Shown: piece after piece, positions 17,021 through 26,904 of the stretch | How positions within the stretch are numbered: the first letter of the stretch is position 1 | How the letters are laid out: each line of letters opens with the position of its first letter | Assembly (NCBI RefSeq): GCF_030817215.1 | Contig: NZ_JAUSZA010000001.1 | Span: 8,107,315-8,171,314, forward strand | Origin: Paenibacillus sp. V4I3 | GTDB taxonomy: Bacteria > Bacillota > Bacilli > Paenibacillales > NBRC-103111 | Length of the DNA: 64,000 bases | Direction: 5' to 3' | Made by a program: the position numbers and the translations under genes | The notes under the pieces: generated by a model | Seen by the model: only the letters and a program-made list of their open reading frames with translations | What the model was told of the DNA's origin: nothing | Database searches by the model: none

Positions 17021-20000
17021 TTAATCTAGCTTACGATTCCTCATTTGGATTCTCACCCGTTCAGCATTTCGATTACTAATTGGGGCTTCTGCCAATACAT
17101 TTAATACTGATAAACACCTCTCTACCTCTTTCTCAACTTCTGAAAGCTTGCTAGAGATTCTCTCAATGATCTCGGCTGTATAAGTAATTACTTGAAACCA
17201 AGACATTGGACCTTCATGTATATTAATCTCTTTATACTGTGAATTGAGTCTTATAACCATAGATTCAATCAGAAACAATAGGCCAGTTGTTGGGATATAC
17301 GAATTATCTGAACGAATCGTTAGAAACATTAAGGCTATTTCTTTATTAGAACCTTCTTGTGCAACACGTAATAATGTTGGGAAAAGCCTTATCCACCATT
17401 CTTGGCGTAACCCAGGATCTATGGTCCGTTTTTCAGGTTTAATCCCACTTAAAGCATACAAAGCAAACCTATTAGCTTGTTCTACTTCTACATTTCCCAA
17501 TGCTTGAAGATACTCCCATACATCTCCCATCCAACTTCCATAATCAAATGACAAAGACACATCTTCTAATTTGTCATTTACTGATTTCTTCATTCCAAAT
17601 ACCAAAGAATATAAAAATGTCGCCTGAAATTCTGGAAATTTTAGAACTGGATAGGAATCTATACTTCGCAACAAATCATCAGCGAACTTTCGGAAGATAG
17701 ATCGCTCTCCAGATTCATGCTTATAAAAAGAAAGTGCGCCTACCAACTCACCTAAGGACTTCATTAACAATAAAGCATCTGGCGGAAACTTTTCCTTCGA
17801 AAGAATTACCTCTACAATTCGAAGAATATCTGCCTGCTCAACTCTACCTATCATCCCTTCTAAAATTTTAATAAGCGCTAATCCACTGATATTCTCCCTC
17901 AAACGAATACGTTCCTCAATCCAATTTAATCCAATATTATTTTCTTTATACCAATGATATGGACGTATTTCTATGAATAGAGTCCGTTGCGCCAATGGAT
18001 GAAATTCTACAAACGCATCATCAATCAAAACTAACAATCGATCAAATAAAACATGAAAATCTTCCGGGGTCTCTATCTTTAACGTTTCATTTAAGAGTCT
18101 TAAACTCAATGTCCACGCATCATGAGACACATGACTAATTTTTTGAGCAAAATTATCCGGTATACGTGGTAACGGAGAATGCTGAACTAATGATAACGCC
18201 CATTCCGTTAGAGGCCTTATTAAAAGTTTACATTTTGAGTGAAGTTCCTCAGAATTCTTTTGTAAATTATCAACTAAACTCTCACAGTACAGAGTAACGA
18301 TTGAAGAAATAACCCGTATTACCCACGGATGAGATTGAACCATTTCCATATCCCGCTCAAAAAGTGGCAAAACATTTAATATTAGGTCAAGGTATTCACT
18401 AATTTGTTCCTGATTTAAAGTGTGATCTTTTGTCCGTAAATATAACTTTTCTACAAACGATTGTTCTTCAGGGCTTCCCCATTGACCGATTGACTGTAAC
18501 TCTCTCTGCAAGAAAATTTCTCGATAATCATCGAAATTACGTTCTACATCAACTATCCGATCTGCTCTAGGGTCCCGCAGGATCATATCCCCATCAAACA
18601 CAATATGAAGATCATTAAATTTTTGTGTGAATCGTAGATGATATACATAGAGACTCATTATATACTCGCCAGCAATAAAAGGAGACTCGGAGAGTCGATA
18701 GATGATTTGAACGATAGAATCCATTTCAGCTTCCTCCAAGTGATCCCAAACCTTTATTAAGCTATTGATTAACCAATAGGAATTATCCCAGACATGATAC
18801 ATCGATTCTTTCAATATTATTCTCTTTACTTCTCCAATAAGTCGCTGTCCTGTTGGTGCATCAAGATACAGTCGAAGGAGAATTGATTGTACAGAGGCTA
18901 ACGGACATTCTAGTAAAGTTGGACATATTGACGAAATAAACCAATCAGGATCTTTTGCGAACCAACTCTCAGATTGAACATCCAACTCGTTAAATAATCT
19001 CACACTTGGGGAGTACTGCATACTTTGTGACCAATAATTGAATGTAGGATCATCATCAATAAGTAAATTGTTTGCTCCATCCTCTATTTGTATATTACGA
19101 TAATCAGAAAAGCTATATTTTTTCTGCAATACCATCGCAAGTAAGCAATTAATAATAACTGGTACGAATTGCTCCGGTAAGGATAACAGTAAAGGCATCT
19201 GCCCATCTTGTCGATTTTCGATTAAACTTGAATCTAACGTGAAAACATGATTCTCGAAATCATCATTCAATACCGGTGTGGTCCCGTTGAATGATAGCCC
19301 TATACATTTATAGAAAATCGGGACAAGAGCATCGCCCTTCAAATTGTTCTCACTTGACATTCGAGAAACTAGATGCGGCAGAGCGTCTAAGATTTCTTGT
19401 CGAACCCCAAAGTGAATGTCAATAGGTTCCAACACTGCATTTATCTGCTGCAGCACATCATCAATTAATCCATATTGAATAATAAATGGCCACAGAATTC
19501 TTGCTTGGGCAATAACATTCGAGAACTTGTTGGCCTTCATCCAACCCAGAGTAAGTTGTGCCTGCTCCTTCAGTAATTCATCGTCATCTCCTCCTTCTTG
19601 GGAGGGTTGACTTACAATTCGTGCATAATCGACAATTATCTCAAGAGTGTTTTCCCCTATCCAATCTTGTCTTTGAACCCATATTGAATCAATGTTCAAC
19701 TTAACTAAAAATTCTAACCAGGAACGATTACGGTAATACATTGCCGTTTCTATTAACTTATTAATGAATAGAGGAGACGGTTTACGCTCCCATAAATCTA
19801 GATTAAACTTTATTGGTGGTCTGAGTCCTCCGAGTATTCGTGCAATTTCTTCTTGCTCTTGGGTACTACAAGCCATAATATACTTTTTTAGTGATACATC
19901 TGAATCTGATTCATTTTCGCATAATATCTCTATAAGCGCTCTCTGAGCACCGTATTTTGTTACTGTGGATCGTATCATTTGGATAGTTGGACTAATCAAT

Positions 20001-21781
20001 GTTACCTGATCGCCAATTCTGCTTAAGATCCACTGAGCTATAGCAAAATCACGGAGAACGGGATGTCTGAATGAGAATGTTCCCCTATCGTTAATTTTTA
20101 CAATCAATCCGATTGATTCAAGCCTAGCCAATGCGCCGTGGTCCACTTTTACAGTTGGATTCCAAGCATTCAGTTCTACAATTTGTTCGCAAGCCTCTCT
20201 TATCAATTCCCATCGAGCTAAATGTTCCTCAGTCAAGACCACCCGCTCCCAATAAGCTTTCAATAGACCATCTTTCGTCTGTAAGCCTACTTGCACTTGT
20301 TCTTCACTTCCAAAAGTTCGAAGGAAAATATCCAAATATAGTGGTTTTTGAAGAAGATGCATTAAACCTGCGCTTAAATCTCTTTGAACGGTTTTCTTAA
20401 TTATGGATGATACCGTAACTTTGGGCCAATCTTTCAGGAGCGTTTTCTCCCATCGTTGTAAATGCGTACGAACAGACTCATAGTCTCGCCATTCTACATT
20501 TCGGAAGGTTACTACACATAAGAAAGATGTATGCTCCGCACATGTTCGAAGAAGCGAACTAAGTGAGTGTCTTTTGTCTATTGCAAGTTGATCAAGTCCA
20601 TCGATGAGAAAAAGTGTTCTTCTATTCTCTAAAGCAGCCATGTCACATATAAAATGTACAGCTTCCGACAACGTTTCAGAGTACCCGTCAGTACTATGCA
20701 TAAGGCCTTCTGCAAGAAGCGGGAATACTTCTATCATTTCATATTTCTCTTGAATCATCCAATCAATGACAGATAAAGAATACGATTTCCCTTGCCCAGC
20801 ATCCCCTAAAAGCACCATACTCTCTTGTCTGCTTGCCCAATCTAATGCTGCCAATTCTGGCTGGACCTCATGCAGTGTAATAAAAGGCAACCCTTCTTCA
20901 CGATTCATGAATTGGAATTCCCAAGAACCACGACACAACGGTACAAGTTCATGTTTAATCAACCGTACCAACCTAATTACTTCTGGACTCCGGTTGAGAA
21001 AACGTTCAAGTAATGTTATTTCTCTAATAAATTCATTCACCGATAGGATGTGAAGTTCCATTTGCTTACTTGTTGCTCTTTCGTTTATGAAACCTTCCAT
21101 TTGACGACGGAGCATCAACGGATCTGGACCATCCACGAGCAGATCCAAGACATCTTCTACGTTCTTTTCTATTTCGCTGCCAGCTTCTTTTTGTAGTTTA
21201 AATCTTACTAAGGCTGCCTTAGCTACTTCTACGTCTACTTTGGACGTTAGGGCAATGCCATCTTTGTCTCCAATCTTACTTCGAGTTGCTCTACATATCC
21301 AAAATAAAGCTTCATCAATTAACTTTCTTTCACGATCCACCCTTCCTGGTGGCTTTAACGGGGGGTGAATATCCCTCAGGTTTTCTTCGAATGTCATTCT
21401 TGTTCCAAGAGCCGCCCATGCCTCTGCGGCACTAGGCGGCTTTTCTGAATCAATCACCATGACAGGTAAAATTTGATCGTGTTGCTCGCCGGCTCTAAAC
21501 AGTTCCTCTCTCAACCGCAGCCAAAACGCCCTTCTATCTTCAGCAGTTATTTGTCCGCTCTTAACTTCCATAACTTGTTTTACATGCGTACGAAGAACTA
21601 GAACATCCCAGTCCTTAGCCTCGGAAGTAGGAACCGATGCTTCTACACCAAATCGTAATTCAGCTGGAGGAGGCGTACCATCAGTCTTAGCCCTTTGTAT
21701 TTCGCCTATATGAGCTATTATTTTTTTTAATAAAAATAAGTCTTGAAATCGAAAGCCATACCTTGCAATGAGTCCTGACAT
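17021..21781 (-). CDS. Nuclease-NACHT/STAND NTPase, Avs-like defence sensor
   Basis: A 1586-aa protein, starting at ATG 21781 behind GGGGAGG. N-terminus: R-Y-G-F-R-F-Q-D (about residues 7-14), then D59 and E72-x-K74 in W-D-V-L-V-L ... M-E-V-K-S-G, a PD-(D/E)XK core like the Cap4/DUF4297 dsDNA endonuclease domain. Centre: P-loop G-D-A-G-Q-G-K-S (326-333) and Walker B L-F-L-I-D-G-L-D-Q (390-398), typical of NACHT/STAND ATPases. The remaining 1100 residues are helical, without known motifs, and would be the sensor. The layout equals Avs-type pattern receptors that oligomerise on a phage protein and degrade DNA. Stand-alone gene. Confidence 0.75.
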   Translation of the reverse strand: MSGLIARYGFRFQDLFLLKKIIAHIGEIQRAKTDGTPPPAELRFGVEASVPTSEAKDWDVLVLRTHVKQVMEVKSGQITAEDRRAFWLRLREELFRAGEQHDQILPVMVIDSEKPPSAAEAWAALGTRMTFEENLRDIHPPLKPPGRVDRERKLIDEALFWICRATRSKIGDKDGIALTSKVDVEVAKAALVRFKLQKEAGSEIEKNVEDVLDLLVDGPDPLMLRRQMEGFINERATSKQMELHILSVNEFIREITLLERFLNRSPEVIRLVRLIKHELVPLCRGSWEFQFMNREEGLPFITLHEVQPELAALDWASRQESMVLLGDAGQGKSYSLSVIDWMIQEKYEMIEVFPLLAEGLMHSTDGYSETLSEAVHFICDMAALENRRTLFLIDGLDQLAIDKRHSLSSLLRTCAEHTSFLCVVTFRNVEWRDYESVRTHLQRWEKTLLKDWPKVTVSSIIKKTVQRDLSAGLMHLLQKPLYLDIFLRTFGSEEQVQVGLQTKDGLLKAYWERVVLTEEHLARWELIREACEQIVELNAWNPTVKVDHGALARLESIGLIVKINDRGTFSFRHPVLRDFAIAQWILSRIGDQVTLISPTIQMIRSTVTKYGAQRALIEILCENESDSDVSLKKYIMACSTQEQEEIARILGGLRPPIKFNLDLWERKPSPLFINKLIETAMYYRNRSWLEFLVKLNIDSIWVQRQDWIGENTLEIIVDYARIVSQPSQEGGDDDELLKEQAQLTLGWMKANKFSNVIAQARILWPFIIQYGLIDDVLQQINAVLEPIDIHFGVRQEILDALPHLVSRMSSENNLKGDALVPIFYKCIGLSFNGTTPVLNDDFENHVFTLDSSLIENRQDGQMPLLLSLPEQFVPVIINCLLAMVLQKKYSFSDYRNIQIEDGANNLLIDDDPTFNYWSQSMQYSPSVRLFNELDVQSESWFAKDPDWFISSICPTLLECPLASVQSILLRLYLDAPTGQRLIGEVKRIILKESMYHVWDNSYWLINSLIKVWDHLEEAEMDSIVQIIYRLSESPFIAGEYIMSLYVYHLRFTQKFNDLHIVFDGDMILRDPRADRIVDVERNFDDYREIFLQRELQSIGQWGSPEEQSFVEKLYLRTKDHTLNQEQISEYLDLILNVLPLFERDMEMVQSHPWVIRVISSIVTLYCESLVDNLQKNSEELHSKCKLLIRPLTEWALSLVQHSPLPRIPDNFAQKISHVSHDAWTLSLRLLNETLKIETPEDFHVLFDRLLVLIDDAFVEFHPLAQRTLFIEIRPYHWYKENNIGLNWIEERIRLRENISGLALIKILEGMIGRVEQADILRIVEVILSKEKFPPDALLLMKSLGELVGALSFYKHESGERSIFRKFADDLLRSIDSYPVLKFPEFQATFLYSLVFGMKKSVNDKLEDVSLSFDYGSWMGDVWEYLQALGNVEVEQANRFALYALSGIKPEKRTIDPGLRQEWWIRLFPTLLRVAQEGSNKEIALMFLTIRSDNSYIPTTGLLFLIESMVIRLNSQYKEINIHEGPMSWFQVITYTAEIIERISSKLSEVEKEVERCLSVLNVLAEAPISNRNAERVRIQMRNRKLD

Positions 21782-22018
21782 AAAGACCTCCCCAAACAAC
21801 ACATTTATGGTTACAAACATAAAACTATCGGATGACAAGAATTTGATCAGATTCCCGAGAAGAAGCCGGCTGGCCTGTAACTTGTTCAGCTAGTTAAAAA
21901 GTAAGGGAGTAGTCCGCCGACACGAAAGATAAACAACGAAATAAAGAACTAAGTAATAGGACACCTAAACCTACCCTCACTCTCAAAAACATGCATGACA
22001 GCATAACATTAATGATTA

Positions 22019-22423
22019 ATGTTACCGAGTATGCCAAGCGGACTAAGTATCGCTGAGAAAAAGGGGATACTGCTTAACTATTTTGTTGGATGGAGCAAAG
22101 TTTTTCCACAGGCTTGGGAAGATACTAGGCACCACATTCTCATTAAAAACATGGGGATAAGTGTCATCTCCAGACTTTTTGAAACAATCAATAATATGAT
22201 TCAATCGTGTTTTAAGACTGATCAACCAACACAGCAGAATTTTGAGGATGTCATCCGTAAATTATTTATGGGGGCAACAATTACATTGGCCGATGGACAA
22301 GTTGCAGACCTCGACTGGTCTAGTGCAAAATATGGACTGTGGTCAAACGGCAAGGGAAAAAATTATTACACTCGACAACTACAACAGATAGTAAGTGACA
22401 ACAAATATAAGCTGCTAGGTTAG
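22019..22423 (+). pseudogene. Possible C-terminal remnant of a DGQHR/DndB-like protein
   Basis: 134 codons from ATG 22019, with an in-frame TGA at 22013 and no ribosome site. The start of the reading, L-L-N-Y-F-V-G-W-S-K-V-F-P followed by I-L-I-K-N-M-G-I-S-V, resembles the C-terminal part of DGQHR-domain proteins, which are usually 350 aa or more, so an N-terminal part would be missing. A strong terminator follows at 22438. Family assignment is tentative. Confidence 0.35.
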
Positions 22424-22437
22424 TAGAAAGCGTATGT

Positions 22438-22473
22438 AAACAGATGGCCGTTAAAAATTTGCCATCTGTTTTT
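22438..22473 (+). terminator. Rho-independent terminator
   Basis: AAACAGATGGC and GCCATCTGTTTTT form an 11-bp stem with T tail, 15 bp after the stop of the 134-codon reading. Confidence 0.75.
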
Positions 22474-22646
22474 CATAATTTAATAGTTTGTTTGCAGTAT
22501 TTACTTCGTGTTATTCATGCCCTTGCTCAACCTACATTCATATTAATGAGCATAAAAAACAGCCCCGAAGGCAAAAGGAGTCATACCATTTTCCTCGTTA
22601 GTGGACGACAAGCTCGCATCTGCGGTTAGTCATCAAGACTTTTCGT

Positions 22647-23729
22647 TTATGTATTATCAATTTTCGCCTGTTGCTTTTCAAGTCTATCTAATTCTTTGAC
22701 AGCTGCCTGAAATGATTCCTTTACCCGCTCCAATAAGTCAAACAATTTCTTAACGGGTTCTTCAGCTTCAACCGCCAAGTCATACTGCTTATCTGCTGCT
22801 CTATCCGTCGCAGTTTGAGACGCATCATTCATATCTTCATTATGAACTGACCAACTAGAAAGTAAATTCCCCGCATGTTCCACCGCATCAAATTCAGCAA
22901 GTTCGTATATTGGACTGCTGTAACAAATATCTTTAATTTTGTTAATGGTATCAATATCTATAAGTTCGGAAACATGCTCAAGCCCACCAACAGTACGGAA
23001 CTCATTATCTAATTCTGCATCAATTGCATCAAGTTCCTCTATTAATGCATCAATGCTTTTCGTCGTAAGCCATGGATCGTGAATATTATAAATTTCTATG
23101 TCCTCAAGAGGATGTCCCACAAAAGTGAATAACTCATCACGTATAGTCGAGGCTGCTCCTTCCATACGGGACAGGAGATACGAAAGTAATAACTTCTTGT
23201 CGTCTAGCATGCCTCCAAAGTACGGAATTCCCTCACCAATTAATATGGGTACGAGATTATCGCTAATTTTAGCTACTAAATCATGTCCACGGATAATAAA
23301 ACCTGTTTCTCTGCTTCTCTTACTCTCATCCGAGAAATTTGCTGAACCAATATAAGCAATATTCTCAGTCATTACAACCTTTGAGTGGTTTTTGAAATTA
23401 AAAGCTGTCGCAAGACTTTCAAATTGCCCTGGGTCAAGTCGTTCAGTGTAGCGTTCGATGCTTTCAGCAGCACGTTCTCGAGGAGCTCGTCCATAGTATT
23501 GATCGTATCTATCTGGAATGTTAGTTACAATTCGAACTTCGGCATGTGTTGCAGCATCTTCTAGGGCTTGCAACAGTTTACTCCGCTGAGCCGATATATT
23601 GTAAGTTGTAACAAATATTTTCTCAGCATTTGGAAAGTCATCTAGTACTTCTTGAAAGTTAAACTCCCCAACAGATGTCACAATATCAATTTGACCGGGA
23701 ATTAACGGAATTATCGTTGTCTTACCCAT
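22647..23729 (-). CDS. Phospholipase D-superfamily protein (putative nuclease)
   Basis: 360 aa. One HKD-type motif near residue 113, H-S-K-V-V-M-T-E followed by G-S-A-N-F-S, where the usual Asp is Glu. PLD nucleases with one motif act as dimers. The C-terminal third is acidic, then a predicted coiled coil (E-R-V-K-E-S-F-Q-A-A-V-K-E-L ... Q-Q-A-K-I). It stands 0.9 kb downstream of the shorter drmC1 PLD gene, in the same direction but separated by a small plus-strand gene, so it could assist the drmABC set or be its own unit. Confidence 0.75.
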   Translation of the reverse strand: MGKTTIIPLIPGQIDIVTSVGEFNFQEVLDDFPNAEKIFVTTYNISAQRSKLLQALEDAATHAEVRIVTNIPDRYDQYYGRAPRERAAESIERYTERLDPGQFESLATAFNFKNHSKVVMTENIAYIGSANFSDESKRSRETGFIIRGHDLVAKISDNLVPILIGEGIPYFGGMLDDKKLLLSYLLSRMEGAASTIRDELFTFVGHPLEDIEIYNIHDPWLTTKSIDALIEELDAIDAELDNEFRTVGGLEHVSELIDIDTINKIKDICYSSPIYELAEFDAVEHAGNLLSSWSVHNEDMNDASQTATDRAADKQYDLAVEAEEPVKKLFDLLERVKESFQAAVKELDRLEKQQAKIDNT

Positions 23730-24006
23730 ACTACATCACTCCTAGATTTAGTGGATATACTATGTACTACATAGTTTATACTATTATATAGTAAATAAAG
23801 CTAGATTCTATGGCTGACTAGATTTACTCCTGACTGGCCTCTATTACATCACGATGGCATTCACTACACCCTTAAAGCAACGTATATGTCTAGAGTAGTT
23901 ACATCGGTTCATCATAAATCCGAGTTATTCTTATTTTCAATTTAATGCACCCCCGTTATAATGGAAAAATAAACTAAACAGAGTAAAAGATTTGGGGGAA
24001 GTAATA

Positions 24007-24267
24007 ATGGGCCAATTTGAAGATAATGCAATAAAGGTTGGTGTAGAATCACTAAATAAAAGTGGAATAGTATTTCAGGGAACTTCTACATTTGAAGGAG
24101 TATTATATGCTCAAGATTATTTGAGGACCCTTCAAGATCATTATGAAGGAAATTTAGCTATTGCGACAGCCCAAATGGCTACAGGTACAAAAACTGCAAT
24201 CTATGACCAAAATAAAACTCAGAAAAGTGAAGCTGAGATAAGAATAAGAACTTATTTCCAAGATTAA
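24007..24267 (+). CDS. Hypothetical 86-aa protein
   Basis: ATG 24007 follows GGGGGAAG by 6-8 nt; a TTG five codons upstream lies inside that ribosome site. The product is soluble, with a Gln/Ala/Thr-rich helical centre and no known motif. A hairpin terminator follows. No family recognised. Confidence 0.55.
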   Translation: MGQFEDNAIKVGVESLNKSGIVFQGTSTFEGVLYAQDYLRTLQDHYEGNLAIATAQMATGTKTAIYDQNKTQKSEAEIRIRTYFQD

Positions 24268-24612
24268 AAATAATTAAGATACTTATATATAATTATTCTA
24301 CAAATATGGAGTCTGCTTTTTGCAGCTCCTTATTCTTGTTGCAATCGAAACTATGAATTTATTCTCGAGGTTTAAATCCGGCTAAGTAACATTTTTTTAA
24401 TAGCCATCTATCGACGAATCCAATGTTGTAGATTATCAAAAATCTGCTCGTAGTCCGTCTGCTGGTTTTTACCTCTTCTTTCATTAGATAGACAGGGCGT
24501 ACAAGTAAAATAACAGCAATGAATTCCCCGCCCCCTGCAGTCTAACACTTTTTTTATTTATATCGTTCTTTCGACAAAATTCGCTAGTATTATAACACTT
24601 CGAACTGCAAAG
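24268..24612. other. Non-coding stretch with terminator
   Basis: A hairpin GGAGTCTGC ttttt GCAGCTCC with a T-rich tail at 24307-24335 ends the 86-aa gene. Nothing else convincing; a TGTCGAA heptamer on the minus strand at 24570-24576 is probably chance. Confidence 0.5.
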
Positions 24613-25113
24613 TTACATGCTAATTTTCCGTGTCATATTATGACTAACAAGACTATCAAAAGCACTAGCAACTTTAGACACTTGGTTGCCAGTAATCATT
24701 ACCGACAATTCATGATTCTCAAAGAACCCTCGCCGTGAAATGTTTGACGAACCAATTATCGCTTTTTCACGGTCAACTACAATCATTTTAGCGTGCAAAT
24801 CAAAACCGTCAGGATGAGTGAAGTCATAAATTGAGATACCCATGTATTTTCGCGATAAACTTTCGAGATATGATCTTACCGCGCTATGATGTTCGTTATA
24901 TTTATTTATCAAAATGCGAACATCAACACCCCTTGATAAAGGGGTGTTGAATAGCTCTAATACATCCATTGCACCTGTGCTAATATTATAGCTTCCAACC
25001 AAAACTTCATATTTTGCGCCTAGTATTATTTCCTCAACATTAGATGTAAATGATTCAACTCCGTTACCTAACCAACCAAGACCAGTTGCAAGAATTTTGA
25101 TGTCCGTGTTCAA
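24613..25113 (-). CDS. drmC: DrmC-like phospholipase D-family protein (set 1)
   Basis: 166 aa with one complete HKD motif, H-A-K-M-I-V-V-D followed by G-S-S-N-I-S near residues 116-134. Its start overlaps the stop of drmB1 by 4 bp (ATGA), as in DISARM operons where drmC follows drmB. It is shorter than the DrmC-like protein of set 2 (260 aa) and lacks about 90 N-terminal residues compared with it. DrmC is described as dispensable for some DISARM activity. With a single HKD motif it would act as a dimer. Confidence 0.75.
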   Translation of the reverse strand: MNTDIKILATGLGWLGNGVESFTSNVEEIILGAKYEVLVGSYNISTGAMDVLELFNTPLSRGVDVRILINKYNEHHSAVRSYLESLSRKYMGISIYDFTHPDGFDLHAKMIVVDREKAIIGSSNISRRGFFENHELSVMITGNQVSKVASAFDSLVSHNMTRKISM

Positions 25114-26894
25114 GGCAGATTCTCCATTAATAAACTTCTGTCTAACAGCATATTCCTATGTTCGCACGATGTCTCGGAGACAAACTGACAAACATAGCAG
25201 GCTGAACCATTTAACTTGTCTCGACCAAATTTTTCTTCACTACATAGAGGATCATTCGAACAAGTATCAACATTTCTGAAAACACGTTTCAGAACCTTAT
25301 CGAAATCTGGAACTAAACCGATTAAACCACCCAGCGTCCCATCACCGCCTGGTTGGGTGGTATACAACAATACCCCTCCAGTTGCTTTCGTAGGGTCATT
25401 TTCATCAATCTTAACAAATACTCGTTCTCTAATCGAAGCAGAGGAATAGCCAGAATCAATTGATAAAGAACTAATTAAGCGATGAGATAAGGTGTGCCAC
25501 CAAACAAACACTGGATGAAGCTCATTTTTTTCAATGATATCGGGACGAATTCCATAATCACTTGGATGTGTAAATGCTTCAAACCAATTTTTGCTCTCGT
25601 CGCCCTTTAACTGAAAGTGATCAATTGATGCCGCACCATTTTCTGGTGCCAAATCAATAAATACACCCTCGCCAAAAGTTTCAACTCCTGGATACCATTG
25701 TTTTATCCCATCATGGTGATCTGTATGAACCAATTGTCCATTAAAATCCAATCTTCTATATCCTAGTTGTACCATCACTACCCGCAACCTGCTTACAGGT
25801 GTAACTCTGATGGGGATGCCATTTGGGCCTTTGAAAATTTTCACATCGTGCCTAATAACCTCAAAAAGAGGTGGTGCTCCAGGCGTCGAAGATACTTGCA
25901 GCGGTGCGCCGCGAGTTCCAGCTACTTGGAGTGCATTAAACTCGGTTACACGATAATCGTGCTCAGATTGTGTATTTATTGGCTCACATACATCTTTCAC
26001 TGCATTTACTACCAATTCTTCATCATATCTTGCAATCTCATCGTAAATATTGGGTTGCAACCTATTTCTTTGAACTAATGCATGCAGTTTCTCTAACAGT
26101 TCTGCCTTGTTTGTAATATTTGATGTGTATAGAATGTTGATAATCGTTGAATGTGCAAGTAGTTGATGCAACCTTGTGTCACGTGATGGTATTGTAAGCG
26201 AGGAGATTATCTCTGGTAGTCTCAGATTTGATGCACCTCTTTGCATCATTTTCGCTGAAGCTTCACATTGTTGGCGTTCATTTCTTTCAGGGAAGTACCC
26301 TGTGCAATCAATTTCAGAAGCGTATGCGCTGCCCAAGTTAAAATCTCCCCCGCAGTCAGGACAAATGATTTTAACGTTTTTCAACGCACCTCCGCCACCT
26401 TGCCAAATTAAATATTGAGGGAAGCATGGTTTCTTTTTATGACGAACCAAAGCTGGCCAATTAACATCATCCATATGCCCATTAGGACAGGCCATTACAA
26501 AACGAATGGCCTCCTTTCGGGATTTTAGCCATCCCTCGTAAGAATTCGCAAACGGCCCGCAGTCAGGACAACCTCTATTATTGTAATACTTATACAGTTT
26601 GTTGTGATTGTTTTTAATGCATAACGACCAAGCTGGAAACTGTCTTGTTTCGTATATATGAGTAGTCTCCACTATATTTAATTCAGCATTAGTAGGAAGA
26701 CGAATAATCCCAGCGCCATTCAATAAAGAGTCCGACAATCTCTGATCTGGGATTTCTAACTGATCTAGGGGTTTGTGATTTAGGATACCTGAAAGTGCAA
26801 TATTATTTATAACCCGCGGTCCGTTTGGACCTTCTAAAATTGCTCCTGGTCCATAAGTAGTGATAAATTGTGATGGCCTCATCGATTGACCCAT
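25110..26894 (-). CDS. drmB: DrmB-like DUF1998 protein (set 1)
   Basis: 594 aa. Start ATG 26894 follows GAGGTGA by 6 nt, and this ribosome site contains the TGA of drmA1, so the genes are coupled; the longer frame upstream overlaps drmA1 and is not needed. N-terminus P-S-Q-F-I-T-T-Y-G-P-G-A-I, Cys pairs C-P-D-C in two places, and a C-terminal DUF1998 block (W-W-H-T-L-S-H ... G-Y-S-S-A-S-I-R-E-R ... D-G-T-L-G-G-L ... C-S-N-D-P-L-C-S ... C-Y-V-C). In DISARM, DrmB pairs with the DrmA helicase and the complex is gated by a partly unmodified DNA trigger. Confidence 0.88.
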   Translation of the reverse strand: MGQSMRPSQFITTYGPGAILEGPNGPRVINNIALSGILNHKPLDQLEIPDQRLSDSLLNGAGIIRLPTNAELNIVETTHIYETRQFPAWSLCIKNNHNKLYKYYNNRGCPDCGPFANSYEGWLKSRKEAIRFVMACPNGHMDDVNWPALVRHKKKPCFPQYLIWQGGGGALKNVKIICPDCGGDFNLGSAYASEIDCTGYFPERNERQQCEASAKMMQRGASNLRLPEIISSLTIPSRDTRLHQLLAHSTIINILYTSNITNKAELLEKLHALVQRNRLQPNIYDEIARYDEELVVNAVKDVCEPINTQSEHDYRVTEFNALQVAGTRGAPLQVSSTPGAPPLFEVIRHDVKIFKGPNGIPIRVTPVSRLRVVMVQLGYRRLDFNGQLVHTDHHDGIKQWYPGVETFGEGVFIDLAPENGAASIDHFQLKGDESKNWFEAFTHPSDYGIRPDIIEKNELHPVFVWWHTLSHRLISSLSIDSGYSSASIRERVFVKIDENDPTKATGGVLLYTTQPGGDGTLGGLIGLVPDFDKVLKRVFRNVDTCSNDPLCSEEKFGRDKLNGSACYVCQFVSETSCEHRNMLLDRSLLMENLP

Positions 26895-26904
26895 TGGAGT
26901 CACC

